From Bradyrhizobium sp. SK17 (lineage in GTDB: Bacteria > Pseudomonadota > Alphaproteobacteria > Rhizobiales > Xanthobacteraceae): 64,000 bases of DNA. The position numbers and the translations under genes were made by a program. Numbering within the stretch: position 1 is the first letter of the stretch; the number at the start of each line of letters is the position of its first letter. The notes beneath the pieces are model-generated. The model was not told the DNA's origin and did not search any database. It worked only from the letters and a program-made list of their open reading frames with translations. Location of the stretch: NCBI RefSeq assembly GCF_002831585.1, contig NZ_CP025113.1:4293001-4357000 (forward strand). Direction: 5' to 3'. Below are positions 26,165-35,519 of the stretch, one piece after another.

Positions 26165-28399
26165 ATGACGGCGACCGAACAGCCGGATGACGTCACGGCG
26201 ATGCTGCGGGAGTCCATACGTGGATTCCTCGATGAGCATTGGCGTCCGCGTGGCGCGACGGCGTCGTCCTCGCCGGACGAGATATCGGCGATCTGGCGCA
26301 AGCTGGTCGGGCAGGGGGTCGCTGCCCTCGGCGCGGAGGCAGGCGAAGGCGGGCTCGCCGAAATCCTCGTCGTCATGGCCGAACTCGGCCGCGCCGGATG
26401 TCCGGCGCCGATGTGGTCCGCGGCGCTGGCCAATCTTGCGGTGTCGGGATCGCAGGCCGGCGTCGTGGCCGATCTCCAGGCTCGGCTGCATGCCGGGACG
26501 GCGATCGTCGCCTTCTCGTTCGGAGCGCTGGATCCCGATCGCGGCACCGGTTCGATCGTGGCCGCGGACGACGCGGCAACGGGCGTGCTTCGCTGTGTCG
26601 AGGCGGCGGGAAGCGCCACGCACCTCCTGGTCGCGCTCGATCGGGCTCATCTTGCGCTGATCGAGCTCGGCGGTCCCGGCGTCGAATGCATCGCGACCCG
26701 TGCGATGGGGGCGTGGGGGCTCTACGAGGTCCGGCTGAACGCGGCGCCGCTCACGCGCATTGCCGCGGGCGCCGTCGATCTGGACGACCTTCGCATCAAG
26801 AGCAAGGCGATGCTGGCCGCGCGCGCCTATGGCGCTGCGCGGCGTGCGTTCGAGCTGGCCGTTGACTACGCCAGGGAACGACACCAGTTCGGGCAGCCGA
26901 TCGGCAAGTTCCAGGCGATCCAGCACAAGCTGGCGAATTGCCTGATCGCGCTCGAAGGCGTCAGGCTGATCCTCGATCATACCGCCAGGTTGCACGATGG
27001 CGACGACGCCGACTGGCGCTATTTCGCCGATTGCGTGTCGGCGTTCTCCGGCAGCGCGCTGCGGCAGGTCGCGCTGGAGACCCAGCATACGTTCGGGGCG
27101 ATCGGCTACGCCGAGGAGCACGAAGCGCCAATCCATTTCAAGCGCGTGCACCTCGATACGATCGCGCTCGGCGGCGCCTCGGATGCGAAGCGCCGGTTGG
27201 CCGCACGCCTGCTGGATGCGGGCGGCGCCGGGTTGCCGCAATACGATCTCGGATCCGCCGGAAACGCGTATCGTGAGCAGGTCCGCCGCTGGCTCGCGCA
27301 AAGCTGGTCCGGAGCACGGAAGGACGCGTTCGATCAGAAGCCGTTCGCCAAGCGCGAATTCGATGCCGGCTTCGCCCGCGATATGGGTGAAACGGGATGG
27401 ATCGGCCTCGGTTGGCCAGAACAATTCGGCGGCCAGGCCCGCTCCCCGCTGGAGCAGATCGCCTTCATGGAGACGATGGAGCAGGGCGAGGCGCCGCGGA
27501 TCGGCGCCGCGATCCAGGCCAATGCGCTGATGATGTTCGGCACACCGGAACAGCAGCAGCAGTACTTGCCGGAGATCCTGCGCGGCGAAGCCATGCACGG
27601 CATGGGTTACAGCGAGCCGCAGGCGGGCTCCGACCTTGCGGCGCTGCGCACCAGCGCCGTGAGGAATGGCGAGCACTGGGTGATCAACGGCCAGAAGATC
27701 TGGACCACCACCTGGTGGGGCAAATACATGTTCCTCGCCGCGCGCACCGACAAGGACGCCAGGCCGCCGCACGCCGGCATCAGCATGTTCATCGTGCCGA
27801 TGGACGCGCCGGGCATCACGATCCGTCCGTCCGCAACCATGTACGACGGCACCTTCGCCAACATCTTTTACGACAATGTCCGCATTCCCGCCGAAAACCT
27901 CGTCGGCGAGGTCAATGGCGGCTGGAAAGTGTTGACCGGCGCGCTCGCCTTCGAGCGCGGGCTGGTCGGTGGCGGCATCGTGCTGAAGGTCGCGCATGCC
28001 TTCGAGCAGTTGCGCGCGGATGTGATGGCCGGGGAGGGCGATCGGTCGCTGGCTAGTGACCCGATCGTCCGCGACAGGATGGCGACGCTGGCCTCCGAGA
28101 TCGAGATCGGCCGGCAATTGATGATGCGCTGCGCCGAGCTTGCCGCCGATGGCGTGACGCCGCCGGAATATGGCGCCATCAGCAAGGTGTTCTCAGGCGA
28201 GCTGATGGAGCGCTTCGGCGAGGCCGCGCTCGACATCCTCGGCATGCGCGCCGCGCTGTCCGAACAGATGCCAGGCGCGATCGACAATGGCCGCTTCGAG
28301 CAGAACCTGCGGCACTCGCTGATGTGGGTGATCAGCATCGGAACCAACGAAATCCAGCGCAGCCTGATCGCGCAACGCGCGCTCGGACTGCCGAGATAG
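26165..28399 (+). CDS. Tandem acyl-CoA dehydrogenase fusion
   Basis: A 744-residue protein with two acyl-CoA dehydrogenase-like halves. Residues 1-355 resemble a reduced ACAD, with MAELGRAGCPAPMWSAALAN and a good C-terminal helical region (YARERHQFGQPIGKFQAIQHKL). Residues about 365-744 form a complete ACAD ([34 protein letters not shown], and C-terminal ISIGTNEIQRSLIAQRALG). Single-chain doubles replace the heterodimers seen in some actinobacterial FadE pairs. It follows the hydratase by 8 bases and precedes a CoA-transferase. Confidence 0.88.
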   Translation: MTATEQPDDVTAMLRESIRGFLDEHWRPRGATASSSPDEISAIWRKLVGQGVAALGAEAGEGGLAEILVVMAELGRAGCPAPMWSAALANLAVSGSQAGVVADLQARLHAGTAIVAFSFGALDPDRGTGSIVAADDAATGVLRCVEAAGSATHLLVALDRAHLALIELGGPGVECIATRAMGAWGLYEVRLNAAPLTRIAAGAVDLDDLRIKSKAMLAARAYGAARRAFELAVDYARERHQFGQPIGKFQAIQHKLANCLIALEGVRLILDHTARLHDGDDADWRYFADCVSAFSGSALRQVALETQHTFGAIGYAEEHEAPIHFKRVHLDTIALGGASDAKRRLAARLLDAGGAGLPQYDLGSAGNAYREQVRRWLAQSWSGARKDAFDQKPFAKREFDAGFARDMGETGWIGLGWPEQFGGQARSPLEQIAFMETMEQGEAPRIGAAIQANALMMFGTPEQQQQYLPEILRGEAMHGMGYSEPQAGSDLAALRTSAVRNGEHWVINGQKIWTTTWWGKYMFLAARTDKDARPPHAGISMFIVPMDAPGITIRPSATMYDGTFANIFYDNVRIPAENLVGEVNGGWKVLTGALAFERGLVGGGIVLKVAHAFEQLRADVMAGEGDRSLASDPIVRDRMATLASEIEIGRQLMMRCAELAADGVTPPEYGAISKVFSGELMERFGEAALDILGMRAALSEQMPGAIDNGRFEQNLRHSLMWVISIGTNEIQRSLIAQRALGLPR

Positions 28400-28409
28400 G
28401 AGAGATCGG

Positions 28410-29603
28410 ATGCAGAAGGATGGCGACAGGGCGCCGCTCGCGGGTATGCGCGTGCTGGATTTCTCCATCATGGTGGCGGGCCCCTATTGCGCGCGTCTGC
28501 TCGCCGATGTCGGGGCCGAGGTCATCAAGATCGAGCCGCCGGAAGGCGACGACATGCGGCTGCGCACGCCGCTGCGCGACGGCCACAGCACCTATTTCGG
28601 CCAGCTCAATGCCGGCAAGCGCAGCCTGGCGCTGGACCTGAAGAACGCCGACGCGATCAAGCTGGTGCATCGCATGGTCGCGGAGGCGGATATCATCGTC
28701 GAGAATTTCCGACCCGGCGTGATGGATCGTCTCGGTCTCGGCTACGAGGCGCTTCGCGCCATCAACCCGCGCCTGATCTACTGCTCGATCTCGGGCTATG
28801 GACAGTCGGGCCCCGCCGCGGAGCGCGCGGCCTACGCCATGATCGTGCATGCCGAGAGCGGTTTCGATACCTCGCTGATGCGCTATGCCGGCGACCGGGA
28901 ACGTCCGGCGGCGGGCGCGATCTTCGTCGCCGATATCCTTGGCGGCATCTTCGGCTATTCCGCGATCCAGACCGCGCTGGTTCAGCGTGGGCGCACGGGC
29001 GAGGGGCAGCGTATCGACGTGGCGCTGATGGATTGCATGCTGAACCTGCTGGTCTACGAGCTTCAGGAAGCACAATTCCCGATCCGCTCGCCGCGTCCGA
29101 CCTATGGGCCGGTCCGCACCCGCGACGGCGATATCCTGATCGCACCGGTCACGCCGCGCAACTTCGCGGCGCTCTGCGAAGTGACCGGGCAGGAGGAGCT
29201 GACCAGCGATCCGCGCTTTTCCAGCATTCCGGCGCGCGGCGCCAATTGGACCGCCATGATGCAGGTGATCGAAAAGTGGACGGAGCGTCACACCGCTGCC
29301 GAATGCATCGCGGCGCTGGATCGCGCCGGCGTCCCGTGTGCGGAATACCGGGCGCCGGGCGCGGCGCTGACCGATCCCCACCTGCGTCAGCGGGGTGTGT
29401 TCGGGACGGTGACGGATGGTGCCGGTGACTTCGTCGGCGTCAGCGCGCCATGGCAAATGTCCGGAGCCGACACGCCGATCGGCAGTCATGTGCCCGGCAT
29501 CGGCGCGCAGCGCGATGACGTGCTGTCGCAAATCTTGGGACTGTCGCCCGACGCCGTCGCGGCGCTTGCGGCATCAGGCACCTTCGGGAAGGCAACGGCC
29601 TGA
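28410..29603 (+). CDS. Class III (CaiB/BaiF) CoA-transferase
   Basis: A 397-residue enzyme that moves CoA between carboxylic acids, or a racemase of the same fold. Family patterns are LDFSIMVAGPYCARLLADVGAEVIKIEPPEGDD near 16-48, VENFRPGVMDRLGLGY, and Asp175 in VADILGG at the catalytic position. It sits 10 bases after the tandem ACAD gene, probably activating the substrate of this pathway. Confidence 0.93.
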   Translation: MQKDGDRAPLAGMRVLDFSIMVAGPYCARLLADVGAEVIKIEPPEGDDMRLRTPLRDGHSTYFGQLNAGKRSLALDLKNADAIKLVHRMVAEADIIVENFRPGVMDRLGLGYEALRAINPRLIYCSISGYGQSGPAAERAAYAMIVHAESGFDTSLMRYAGDRERPAAGAIFVADILGGIFGYSAIQTALVQRGRTGEGQRIDVALMDCMLNLLVYELQEAQFPIRSPRPTYGPVRTRDGDILIAPVTPRNFAALCEVTGQEELTSDPRFSSIPARGANWTAMMQVIEKWTERHTAAECIAALDRAGVPCAEYRAPGAALTDPHLRQRGVFGTVTDGAGDFVGVSAPWQMSGADTPIGSHVPGIGAQRDDVLSQILGLSPDAVAALAASGTFGKATA

Positions 29604-29610
29604 CTGGGGC

Positions 29611-30105
29611 TCAACGATCGGATGGCGCGTCCGGCGGCGGAGCCTTCGCGATCGCCAGCAGGCATTTCAGGAAATGCGCGCGATCTTCCTTGCGCAGCGG
29701 AGCCAGCATGATCTCTTGCAGCTGGGCCGCCGCCGGGATCACGGCCAGCAGCGCTTCCTCGCCCTTGGCGGTGATCTGGACCTGAAGCGAACGGCGGTCG
29801 TCGGGGTTGTCCTTCTTCGCGACCAGCCGGCGTGCCACCATCCGCTTCAGCATTTCGCTGAGCGTGTTGCGGTCGCAACTGATCCGGTCCGCCAGCACGG
29901 AGGGGGTGAGCGGTCCCAACTGATACAGCGCCATCAGCACGCCGAATTGCCGCGGCGTGATGTCGCTCTGGCGCGTCATGCTTTGATAGAGCCCGTCGTA
30001 GCGGGCCTCCAGCAGCCGCAGCAGAAATCCGACGCCGCCTTCGAGTTGCCAGTCGCGCGCGACGTCTGCGGCCGAACTGGTCTTCCTTGCCTTGTCGGCT
30101 GCCAT
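29611..30105 (-). CDS. MarR family transcriptional regulator
   Basis: A 164-residue winged-helix regulator. The HTH is LGPLTPSVLADRISCDRNTLSEMLKRMV and the wing is KKDNPDDRRSLQVQIT, the DxRS/R pattern of MarR proteins. ATG 30105 is preferred; an in-frame GTG at 30129 would add eight residues without a ribosome site. It is convergent with the CoA-transferase and divergent from the HicB-like/Rieske operon, where a perfect dyad may be its operator. Confidence 0.9.
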   Translation of the reverse strand: MAADKARKTSSAADVARDWQLEGGVGFLLRLLEARYDGLYQSMTRQSDITPRQFGVLMALYQLGPLTPSVLADRISCDRNTLSEMLKRMVARRLVAKKDNPDDRRSLQVQITAKGEEALLAVIPAAAQLQEIMLAPLRKEDRAHFLKCLLAIAKAPPPDAPSDR

Positions 30106-30251
30106 GCCGTCGTTCGACCTCGATTTCACGAATTCGCGTTAGCCCGTAGCAGGTTGGCCTGACGTCCTCAACCCTGCGGTCAATCGCACCCCGGTCTGTT
30201 CCCGGAGCGAGGCAATGGTTTTCGGCCCTTGTCAGCCATTCGGCCATGTAG

Positions 30252-30263
30252 TACGTATACGTA
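30252..30263. promoter_or_regulatory. Perfect 12-bp palindrome, candidate MarR operator
   Basis: TACGTATACGTA is fully symmetric and lies 39 bases before the TTG start of the rightward operon, within the gap shared with the MarR gene. MarR dimers typically bind 12-20 bp dyads overlapping the promoter. Function is inferred from position. Confidence 0.45.
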
Positions 30264-30301
30264 TCAAATGGACGCGAAGACGTCGTTCAGGGAGGTTGCC
30301 G

Positions 30302-30628
30302 TTGGACCTGCGCGAGCTGCTGTCGATTCCCTATCTGCTCGAGGCAGAGGCGGTCGAGACCGAGCCGGGACATTGGCGGGTTCGTCTCGCCTATCCGGAG
30401 CTTCCGGGATGCACGGCTGAGGCGGCCGTCGTCGAGGATGCCCTCAGAGCGCTCGAGCGGCGGCGCATCGAGTTGATCGTCGGCCTGGTGGAGCAGGGCA
30501 AGCAACCTCCCGTTCCACGCCAGCCGCTCGCCGCATCCGATCCGCTTTGGACCGCACAGGATCTCGGGTTGTCCGACCGCGTCGCCGCGCTGCTGGGCAA
30601 TGCGGCCGGTCCGACCACCCGCAATTGA
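30302..30628 (+). CDS. Small HicB-like domain protein
   Basis: A 108-residue protein. The start is taken as TTG 30302, which follows GGAGG at 30291-30295 with ideal spacing; a longer reading upstream has no ribosome site. Residues 10-75 match the HicB antitoxin-like fold: a strand pair (EPGHWRVRLAYPELPGCTAEA) then an amphipathic helix (VEDALRALERRRIELIVGLVEQGKQPP). No HicA toxin and no DNA-binding tail are evident. It sits 12 bases before the Rieske oxygenase gene, so a metabolic or regulatory role in that operon is more likely than toxin-antitoxin function. Confidence 0.7.
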   Translation: MDLRELLSIPYLLEAEAVETEPGHWRVRLAYPELPGCTAEAAVVEDALRALERRRIELIVGLVEQGKQPPVPRQPLAASDPLWTAQDLGLSDRVAALLGNAAGPTTRN

Positions 30629-30640
30629 AGGAGGCAAACC

Positions 30641-31960
30641 ATGCTCTCGCGCGAAGACAATGAACGCCTGGTGAGGGTCGGCAAAGGCACGCCGCTCGGT
30701 GACCTGTTTCGGCTGTACTGGATTCCGTTCCTGCCGTCGGCGGATCTCGCCAAGGACGGGCAGCCGAAGCGCATCCGTTTGCTTGGCGAGGATCTGGTCG
30801 CCTTCCGCGACACCGAAGGCCGCGTCGGGCTGGTCGACCAGGCCTGTCCGCATCGCGGTGCGCCGCTGATCTTCGCACGAAACGAGGATTGCGGGCTGCG
30901 CTGCGTCTATCACGGCTGGAAGTTCGACGTCACTGGCGCGGTGACCGACATGCCGGCGGAGCCGGTGCGCAGCCGCCTCAAGGAGCGGGTGCGGATCAAG
31001 GCCTATCCCTGCAAGGAGCGCAACGGAATGATCTGGACCTATATGGGTCCCGACCAGGCCGAGCTTCCGCCGCTGCCGAACCTCGAATGGAATCTGGTGC
31101 CGGCCGAGCAGGTGCACATCTCGGTGCGCGTGCAGGAGTGCAACTGGTTGCAGGCGGTCGAGGGCGAGATCGACTCCGCGCACGCGCCGCTGCTGCACGG
31201 GCGGCTCGATGCGCAGGGCACCACCAGCGCCTGGATCCAGAAGCGCGACCTGCGGCCGACCTTCGAATGCATCAAGCAGGATTTTGGCATGAGCATCGCG
31301 GCGCGGCGCAACTACGACGCCAACACGCTGTATTGGCGGGTCAACCAGTTCATGCTGCCGTTCTACACGCTGGTGCCTCCACTCTCGCCGTTCCCGGATC
31401 TGAGCGGGCATGCCTGGGTGCCGATCGACGACGAGAACACGCTCTGCATCATGTTCTCCTATCATCCGTCGGAACCGCTGTTGGAGAAAACCCGGCAGGT
31501 GTTCGCGGAGGGCCACAAGGGTCGCGAAAGCGGCCACGCCAGCCGGCACGCGCTCGTCGAGCACCCGGTGACGGTGCCGTATGCCGGCTACTGGACCAAA
31601 TACAATCCACAGAACGGCTTCCAGTTCGACTACGAGGCGCAGCGGACCACCTGGTTCTCGGGCCTGCCGGGGCTCTGGGTGCAGGACGGTGCCTGTCAGA
31701 GCGGCGTCTCGCCGATCTTCGATCGCACCAAGGAGACGCTCTGCTCGAGCGATACCGGCATCGCGATGACGCGGCGCTTCATTCTGGAGGCGCTCGGTGC
31801 CTATCGCGATCATGCGATCAAGCCGAAGGGCGTCTCGGATCCCGACGTGTTCATGGTGCGGGCGGTGTCGCTGCGGCTGCCGCCGGAGGATTCCTGGGTC
31901 GATGTCGGCGCGCCGTTCATGCGGGCGAAGCTCGGCGCCGATTTCGGGTACGAGCTGTGA
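30641..31960 (+). CDS. Rieske aromatic ring-hydroxylating oxygenase, alpha subunit
   Basis: A 439-residue non-haem iron oxygenase of the phthalate-4,5-dioxygenase-like (two-component, alpha-only) group. The Rieske cluster ligands are Cys69-x-His71 (CPHRG) and Cys88-x2-His91 (CVYHGW). The mononuclear iron site is EGEIDSAHAPLLH with bridging Asp178, His181 and His186. The adjacent reductase supplies electrons. The substrate is unknown; the CoA-transferases and dehydrogenases around it suggest that the hydroxylated product enters CoA-dependent breakdown. Confidence 0.93.
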   Translation: MLSREDNERLVRVGKGTPLGDLFRLYWIPFLPSADLAKDGQPKRIRLLGEDLVAFRDTEGRVGLVDQACPHRGAPLIFARNEDCGLRCVYHGWKFDVTGAVTDMPAEPVRSRLKERVRIKAYPCKERNGMIWTYMGPDQAELPPLPNLEWNLVPAEQVHISVRVQECNWLQAVEGEIDSAHAPLLHGRLDAQGTTSAWIQKRDLRPTFECIKQDFGMSIAARRNYDANTLYWRVNQFMLPFYTLVPPLSPFPDLSGHAWVPIDDENTLCIMFSYHPSEPLLEKTRQVFAEGHKGRESGHASRHALVEHPVTVPYAGYWTKYNPQNGFQFDYEAQRTTWFSGLPGLWVQDGACQSGVSPIFDRTKETLCSSDTGIAMTRRFILEALGAYRDHAIKPKGVSDPDVFMVRAVSLRLPPEDSWVDVGAPFMRAKLGADFGYEL

Positions 31961-32928
31961 GCGCATCCGGCCATACGGCCGACACCCAGCAGGTGCTGGT
32001 CAAGCGCATCGGCTACGAGGCCGAGCGTATCCATTCCTATGAGCTGATCGCGCCGACCGGCAGTGAGTTGGCCCCGTTCACCGCCGGCAGCCATATCGAC
32101 CTGCATCTGCCGAACGGCATGATCCGCAGCTACTCGCTGCTCAACGATCAGCGCGAGCGGCATCGCTATGTCATCGCGGTGAACCGGGATGCCGAGAGCC
32201 GCGGCGGCTCCAGCTTCGTTCACGACACCGTCAGGGTCGGGGAGATCATGACGATCTCGCTGCCGCGCAATAACTTCGCGCTTTGCGAAGAAGCCGAACA
32301 CTCGGTTTTGATCGCCGGGGGCATCGGTATCACACCGTTGCTGTCGATGATCCGGCGCCTCGAGGCGCTCGGCCGCCCCTGGGACCTGTACTACGCCGCG
32401 CGGACGCGTGCCGCTGCCGCGTTTCTCGATGAACTCGGCGCGTTCCGATCCGATGCCAGCCTGCACGTCGATTTCGACGACGCGCGGGCGGGACGGGTGT
32501 TCGATCTCGCGGCCATCGTCAGGAGCGCACCGGCTGACGCGCATCTCTATTGTTGCGGGCCGGTGCCCATGCTCGCGGCATTCGAGACGGTGACCGCCGA
32601 TCGTCCGGCCGATCACGTGCATGTCGAATATTTCAAGGCGCGGGAAGCGCCAGCGACCGAGGGCGGCTTCGCGGTCCGGCTCGCGCGGAGCAACCGCACG
32701 ATTGCGGTCGAGCCCGGCAAGACCATTCTCGATGCGCTGCTCGATGCCGGGATCGCCGCGAGCTATGCCTGCACCGAAGGGGTCTGCGGCACCTGCGAGA
32801 CGCGGGTGCTCGAAGGCATACCGGATCACCGCGATCAGTTCCTGAGCGAGGAAGAGCAGGCGACGAACCGGAGCGTGATGATCTGCTGCTCGGGCGCCAA
32901 ATCCGGCATGCTCGTGCTCGATCTCTGA
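31957..32928 (+). CDS. Phthalate-dioxygenase-type reductase (FMN/NADH/2Fe-2S)
   Basis: A 323-residue electron-transfer protein. Order: flavin-binding domain (RSYSLLND near 63-70), NAD-binding domain (IAGGIGITPLLSMIRRL near 120-136, CCGPVPM) and a C-terminal plant-type ferredoxin (YACTEGVCGTC, then MICCSG). The GTG start at 31957 overlaps the oxygenase stop, so the two are translationally coupled. It feeds electrons from NADH to the Rieske oxygenase. Confidence 0.93.
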   Translation: MSASGHTADTQQVLVKRIGYEAERIHSYELIAPTGSELAPFTAGSHIDLHLPNGMIRSYSLLNDQRERHRYVIAVNRDAESRGGSSFVHDTVRVGEIMTISLPRNNFALCEEAEHSVLIAGGIGITPLLSMIRRLEALGRPWDLYYAARTRAAAAFLDELGAFRSDASLHVDFDDARAGRVFDLAAIVRSAPADAHLYCCGPVPMLAAFETVTADRPADHVHVEYFKAREAPATEGGFAVRLARSNRTIAVEPGKTILDALLDAGIAASYACTEGVCGTCETRVLEGIPDHRDQFLSEEEQATNRSVMICCSGAKSGMLVLDL

Positions 32929-32957
32929 AAACAACAACACAACATGGGTGGAAACAA

Positions 32958-34181
32958 GTGAACTATCTCTCTCGCATTCTCGCGCTGTCGCTGCTGGCCG
33001 CTAGCGCCACCTCACCGGCATCGGCGGACGCCGCGCGTTCCCTGAAGATCGGCGTGCTCAACGACGCATCCGGGCCCTATTCGGACAATGCCGGCGAAGG
33101 GTCGGTGACGGCAGCCAGGATGGCGGCCGAGGACTTCATGCGGCTGCATCCCGATTTCAAGGTCGAGATCGTTTCGGCTGACCATCAGAACAAGGCCGAT
33201 GTCGGCGCCGCGATCGCGCGACGCTGGATCGACCAGGAGAAAGTCGATGCGGTCGCTGACGTGCCGAACTCGGCGGTCGGGCTTGCCGTCAACGAGGTCG
33301 TGCGTGGCAGCAAGGCAGCGCTGATCGCATCGAGCGCGGCGTCTTCGGACCTGACCGGAAAGTACTGCTCGCCGAACACGATTCAATGGACCTTCGATAC
33401 CTGGGTGGCATCGCACACGATCGGCGCCTATCTGGTGCGGCATGGCGGCAAGAAATGGTACTTCATCGCCACCGACAATGCGCTCGGCAAATCGATGGTC
33501 CGCGATGGCACGGCGGTGATCGGCACGGGCGGCGGCACCGTTCTTGGATCGGTCAATGTGCCGATCAACAATGCGGACTATGCGTCGTTCATCCTGCAGG
33601 CCGAGGGCTCGGGCGCCGACGTGATCGCGTTCGCCACTGCCGGCGGCGACACCGTCAGCCTGATCAAGCAATCCGCCGAATTCGGGCTGAAGCAGGGCGG
33701 GCGCACCTTCGCAGCGCTGCTGACCACCACCAACGACGTCGAGTCCAGCGGACTAGCAGTCGGCGACGGGTTGATCATTACCCAGCCGTTCTACTGGGAT
33801 CTCAACGATGCCAGCCGCACCTGGTCGGGCAGGTTCAGTGAGCGGCAACACGGGCAATCACCGACCGCATTCCATGCCGGCGTCTATTCCTCGGTGCTGG
33901 CCTATCTGAATGCGGCACAGGCTGCGGCAACCAATGATGCGCAGGCAGTGATCCGGAAGCTGAAGGAGAATCCGATCGACGACGCCTTGTTCGGGCCCGT
34001 CGTGGTGCGCGCGGACGGCCGCGCCATCCACAACATGTACATCTTCAAGGTCAAGAGCCCGAATGCATCGAAGAGCAAATGGGATTTGCTCGAGCAGGTC
34101 GGCGTGCTCACGGGTCCCGAGGCGTTCCGGCCGCTCGATCAGGGCGGGTGCTCGCTGGTTGCGCCGCCGACCAGCAATTGA
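32958..34181 (+). CDS. LivJ-type ABC substrate-binding protein, oxygenase-linked
   Basis: A 407-residue periplasmic binding protein. The GTG start at 32958 follows GGGTGG and yields a signal peptide (LALSLLAASATSPASA). The body has LKIGVLNDASGPYSDNAGEGSVTAARMAAEDF and QNKADVGAAIARRWIDQEKVDAVADVPNS, typical of the type-I fold subgroup found beside aromatic-catabolism genes. No permease or ATPase is nearby. It probably delivers the oxygenase substrate to a shared or distant transporter; that is inference. Confidence 0.88.
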   Translation: MNYLSRILALSLLAASATSPASADAARSLKIGVLNDASGPYSDNAGEGSVTAARMAAEDFMRLHPDFKVEIVSADHQNKADVGAAIARRWIDQEKVDAVADVPNSAVGLAVNEVVRGSKAALIASSAASSDLTGKYCSPNTIQWTFDTWVASHTIGAYLVRHGGKKWYFIATDNALGKSMVRDGTAVIGTGGGTVLGSVNVPINNADYASFILQAEGSGADVIAFATAGGDTVSLIKQSAEFGLKQGGRTFAALLTTTNDVESSGLAVGDGLIITQPFYWDLNDASRTWSGRFSERQHGQSPTAFHAGVYSSVLAYLNAAQAAATNDAQAVIRKLKENPIDDALFGPVVVRADGRAIHNMYIFKVKSPNASKSKWDLLEQVGVLTGPEAFRPLDQGGCSLVAPPTSN

Positions 34182-34226
34182 CGTCGACGGCAGCGAACCT
34201 GGATCAACCTTTCTCAAGACATACGG

Positions 34227-35519
34227 ATGTCTCACATGCTGGATCAGCTTGAAGCCGAATTCCCCGAGCACACGCCTCGTCCGGCCGGCGCGCCGATGGC
34301 GCTCGAGGGAATCCGGGTGGTCGACTTCTCGCACTTCATCGCGGGGCCGTTCGCGACCATGATCCTGGCGGACATGGGCGCCGAGGTGATCAAGGTCGAG
34401 GCGCCCGGCCGGGGCGACGATCTGCGGCGGTATCCTCCGCTGCATCCGGACCTCAGGCACGGTGCGCCGTTCCTGTGGACCAACCGCAACAAGCGCAGCG
34501 TCGCGCTCGATCTCAAATCCCCGGAGGGATTGCAGGTCGCGCGTGAGCTGATCGCAACCGCCGACGTCGTCGTCGAGAATTTCTCGGCCGGCGTCATGAC
34601 GCGGCTCGGGCTCGACTATGAGAGCTGCCGCAAGCTCAGGCCCGAGATCGTCTACTGCGCGGTGTCGGCCTATGGCCGCGACGGCGCGTTTGCCGACCGG
34701 CTGGGCTTCGACCCGATCGCGCAGGTCGAGAGCGGCTTCGTTTCGATGAACGGCTACGCCGATCGCGAAGGCGTGCGGGCCTTGTCGCCGGTGATGGACA
34801 TCAGCACCGCGATGATGGCGAGCAATGCGATCCTGGGCGCGCTGCTCGCGCGTGAGCGCAGTGGCCTCGGCCAGGCCATCGAAGTATCATTGTTCGAGAA
34901 TGCCGTCCTGATGACCGGGTACGCGACCATGCAGTCGCTTTTCAACAATGCCGATCCGAAGCGGAGCGGCAATACCAGTCCCGACACCTGCCCGTCGGGC
35001 GTCTTCCTGGCCAGCGATTGTTCGTTCTATATCAATTGCGGCAACGACAAGATCTTCCAGCGCTTGATGGCGCAGGTGCTCGCGCGCGAGGATCTCGCCG
35101 CGGCCGAGATCTACGCCACGGGTCCTGACCGGATCCGCCGGCGCGAGGAGTTGTTTGCGATCCTCGGCGAGGCGTTTGCCCGGCAGCCATGGTCGCACTG
35201 GCAGTCACGAATGCGGGCAGCCGGCGTGCCCTGCGGCCAGGTGCGCAGTGTCGGCGAGGCGATCCGCTCGCCGGAGGCGCGCGAGCGCGAAATCGTCACC
35301 AGGATTCCGCACCAGACGATCGGCTGGGTGCCGAATGTGAACCTGCCGATCCGCTATTCGCGGACGCCGATCGTCGATCCCGTCGCGGCACCGGCCGTCG
35401 GCCAGCATACCGAAGACGTTCTGCGTGAGCTGCTCGGCTATGACGACGCGCGCATCGCGCAACTCGCTACGGGCGGAGCTTTCGGCAGCCAGCCATCGCG
35501 GGAGGATACCAAGCCGTGA
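34227..35519 (+). CDS. Class III (CaiB/BaiF) CoA-transferase, second copy
   Basis: A 430-residue CoA-transferase-family enzyme distinct from the one at 28410. Patterns include VVDFSHFIAGPFATMILADMGAEVIKVEAP near 31-60, VENFSAGVMTRLGLDY and Asp191 in SPVMDISTAM at the catalytic position. It lies between a binding-protein gene and the thiolase/DUF35 pair, whose reading starts inside its stop codon. A likely role is activating a carboxylic acid for side-chain cleavage. Confidence 0.92.
   Translation: MSHMLDQLEAEFPEHTPRPAGAPMALEGIRVVDFSHFIAGPFATMILADMGAEVIKVEAPGRGDDLRRYPPLHPDLRHGAPFLWTNRNKRSVALDLKSPEGLQVARELIATADVVVENFSAGVMTRLGLDYESCRKLRPEIVYCAVSAYGRDGAFADRLGFDPIAQVESGFVSMNGYADREGVRALSPVMDISTAMMASNAILGALLARERSGLGQAIEVSLFENAVLMTGYATMQSLFNNADPKRSGNTSPDTCPSGVFLASDCSFYINCGNDKIFQRLMAQVLAREDLAAAEIYATGPDRIRRREELFAILGEAFARQPWSHWQSRMRAAGVPCGQVRSVGEAIRSPEAREREIVTRIPHQTIGWVPNVNLPIRYSRTPIVDPVAAPAVGQHTEDVLRELLGYDDARIAQLATGGAFGSQPSREDTKP

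Noticed and set aside
30302..30628. HicA/HicB toxin-antitoxin pair
   Set aside because: Only a HicB-like fold is present; no HicA-like dsRBD toxin of about 60 residues is seen on either side, so a toxin-antitoxin call is not supported.
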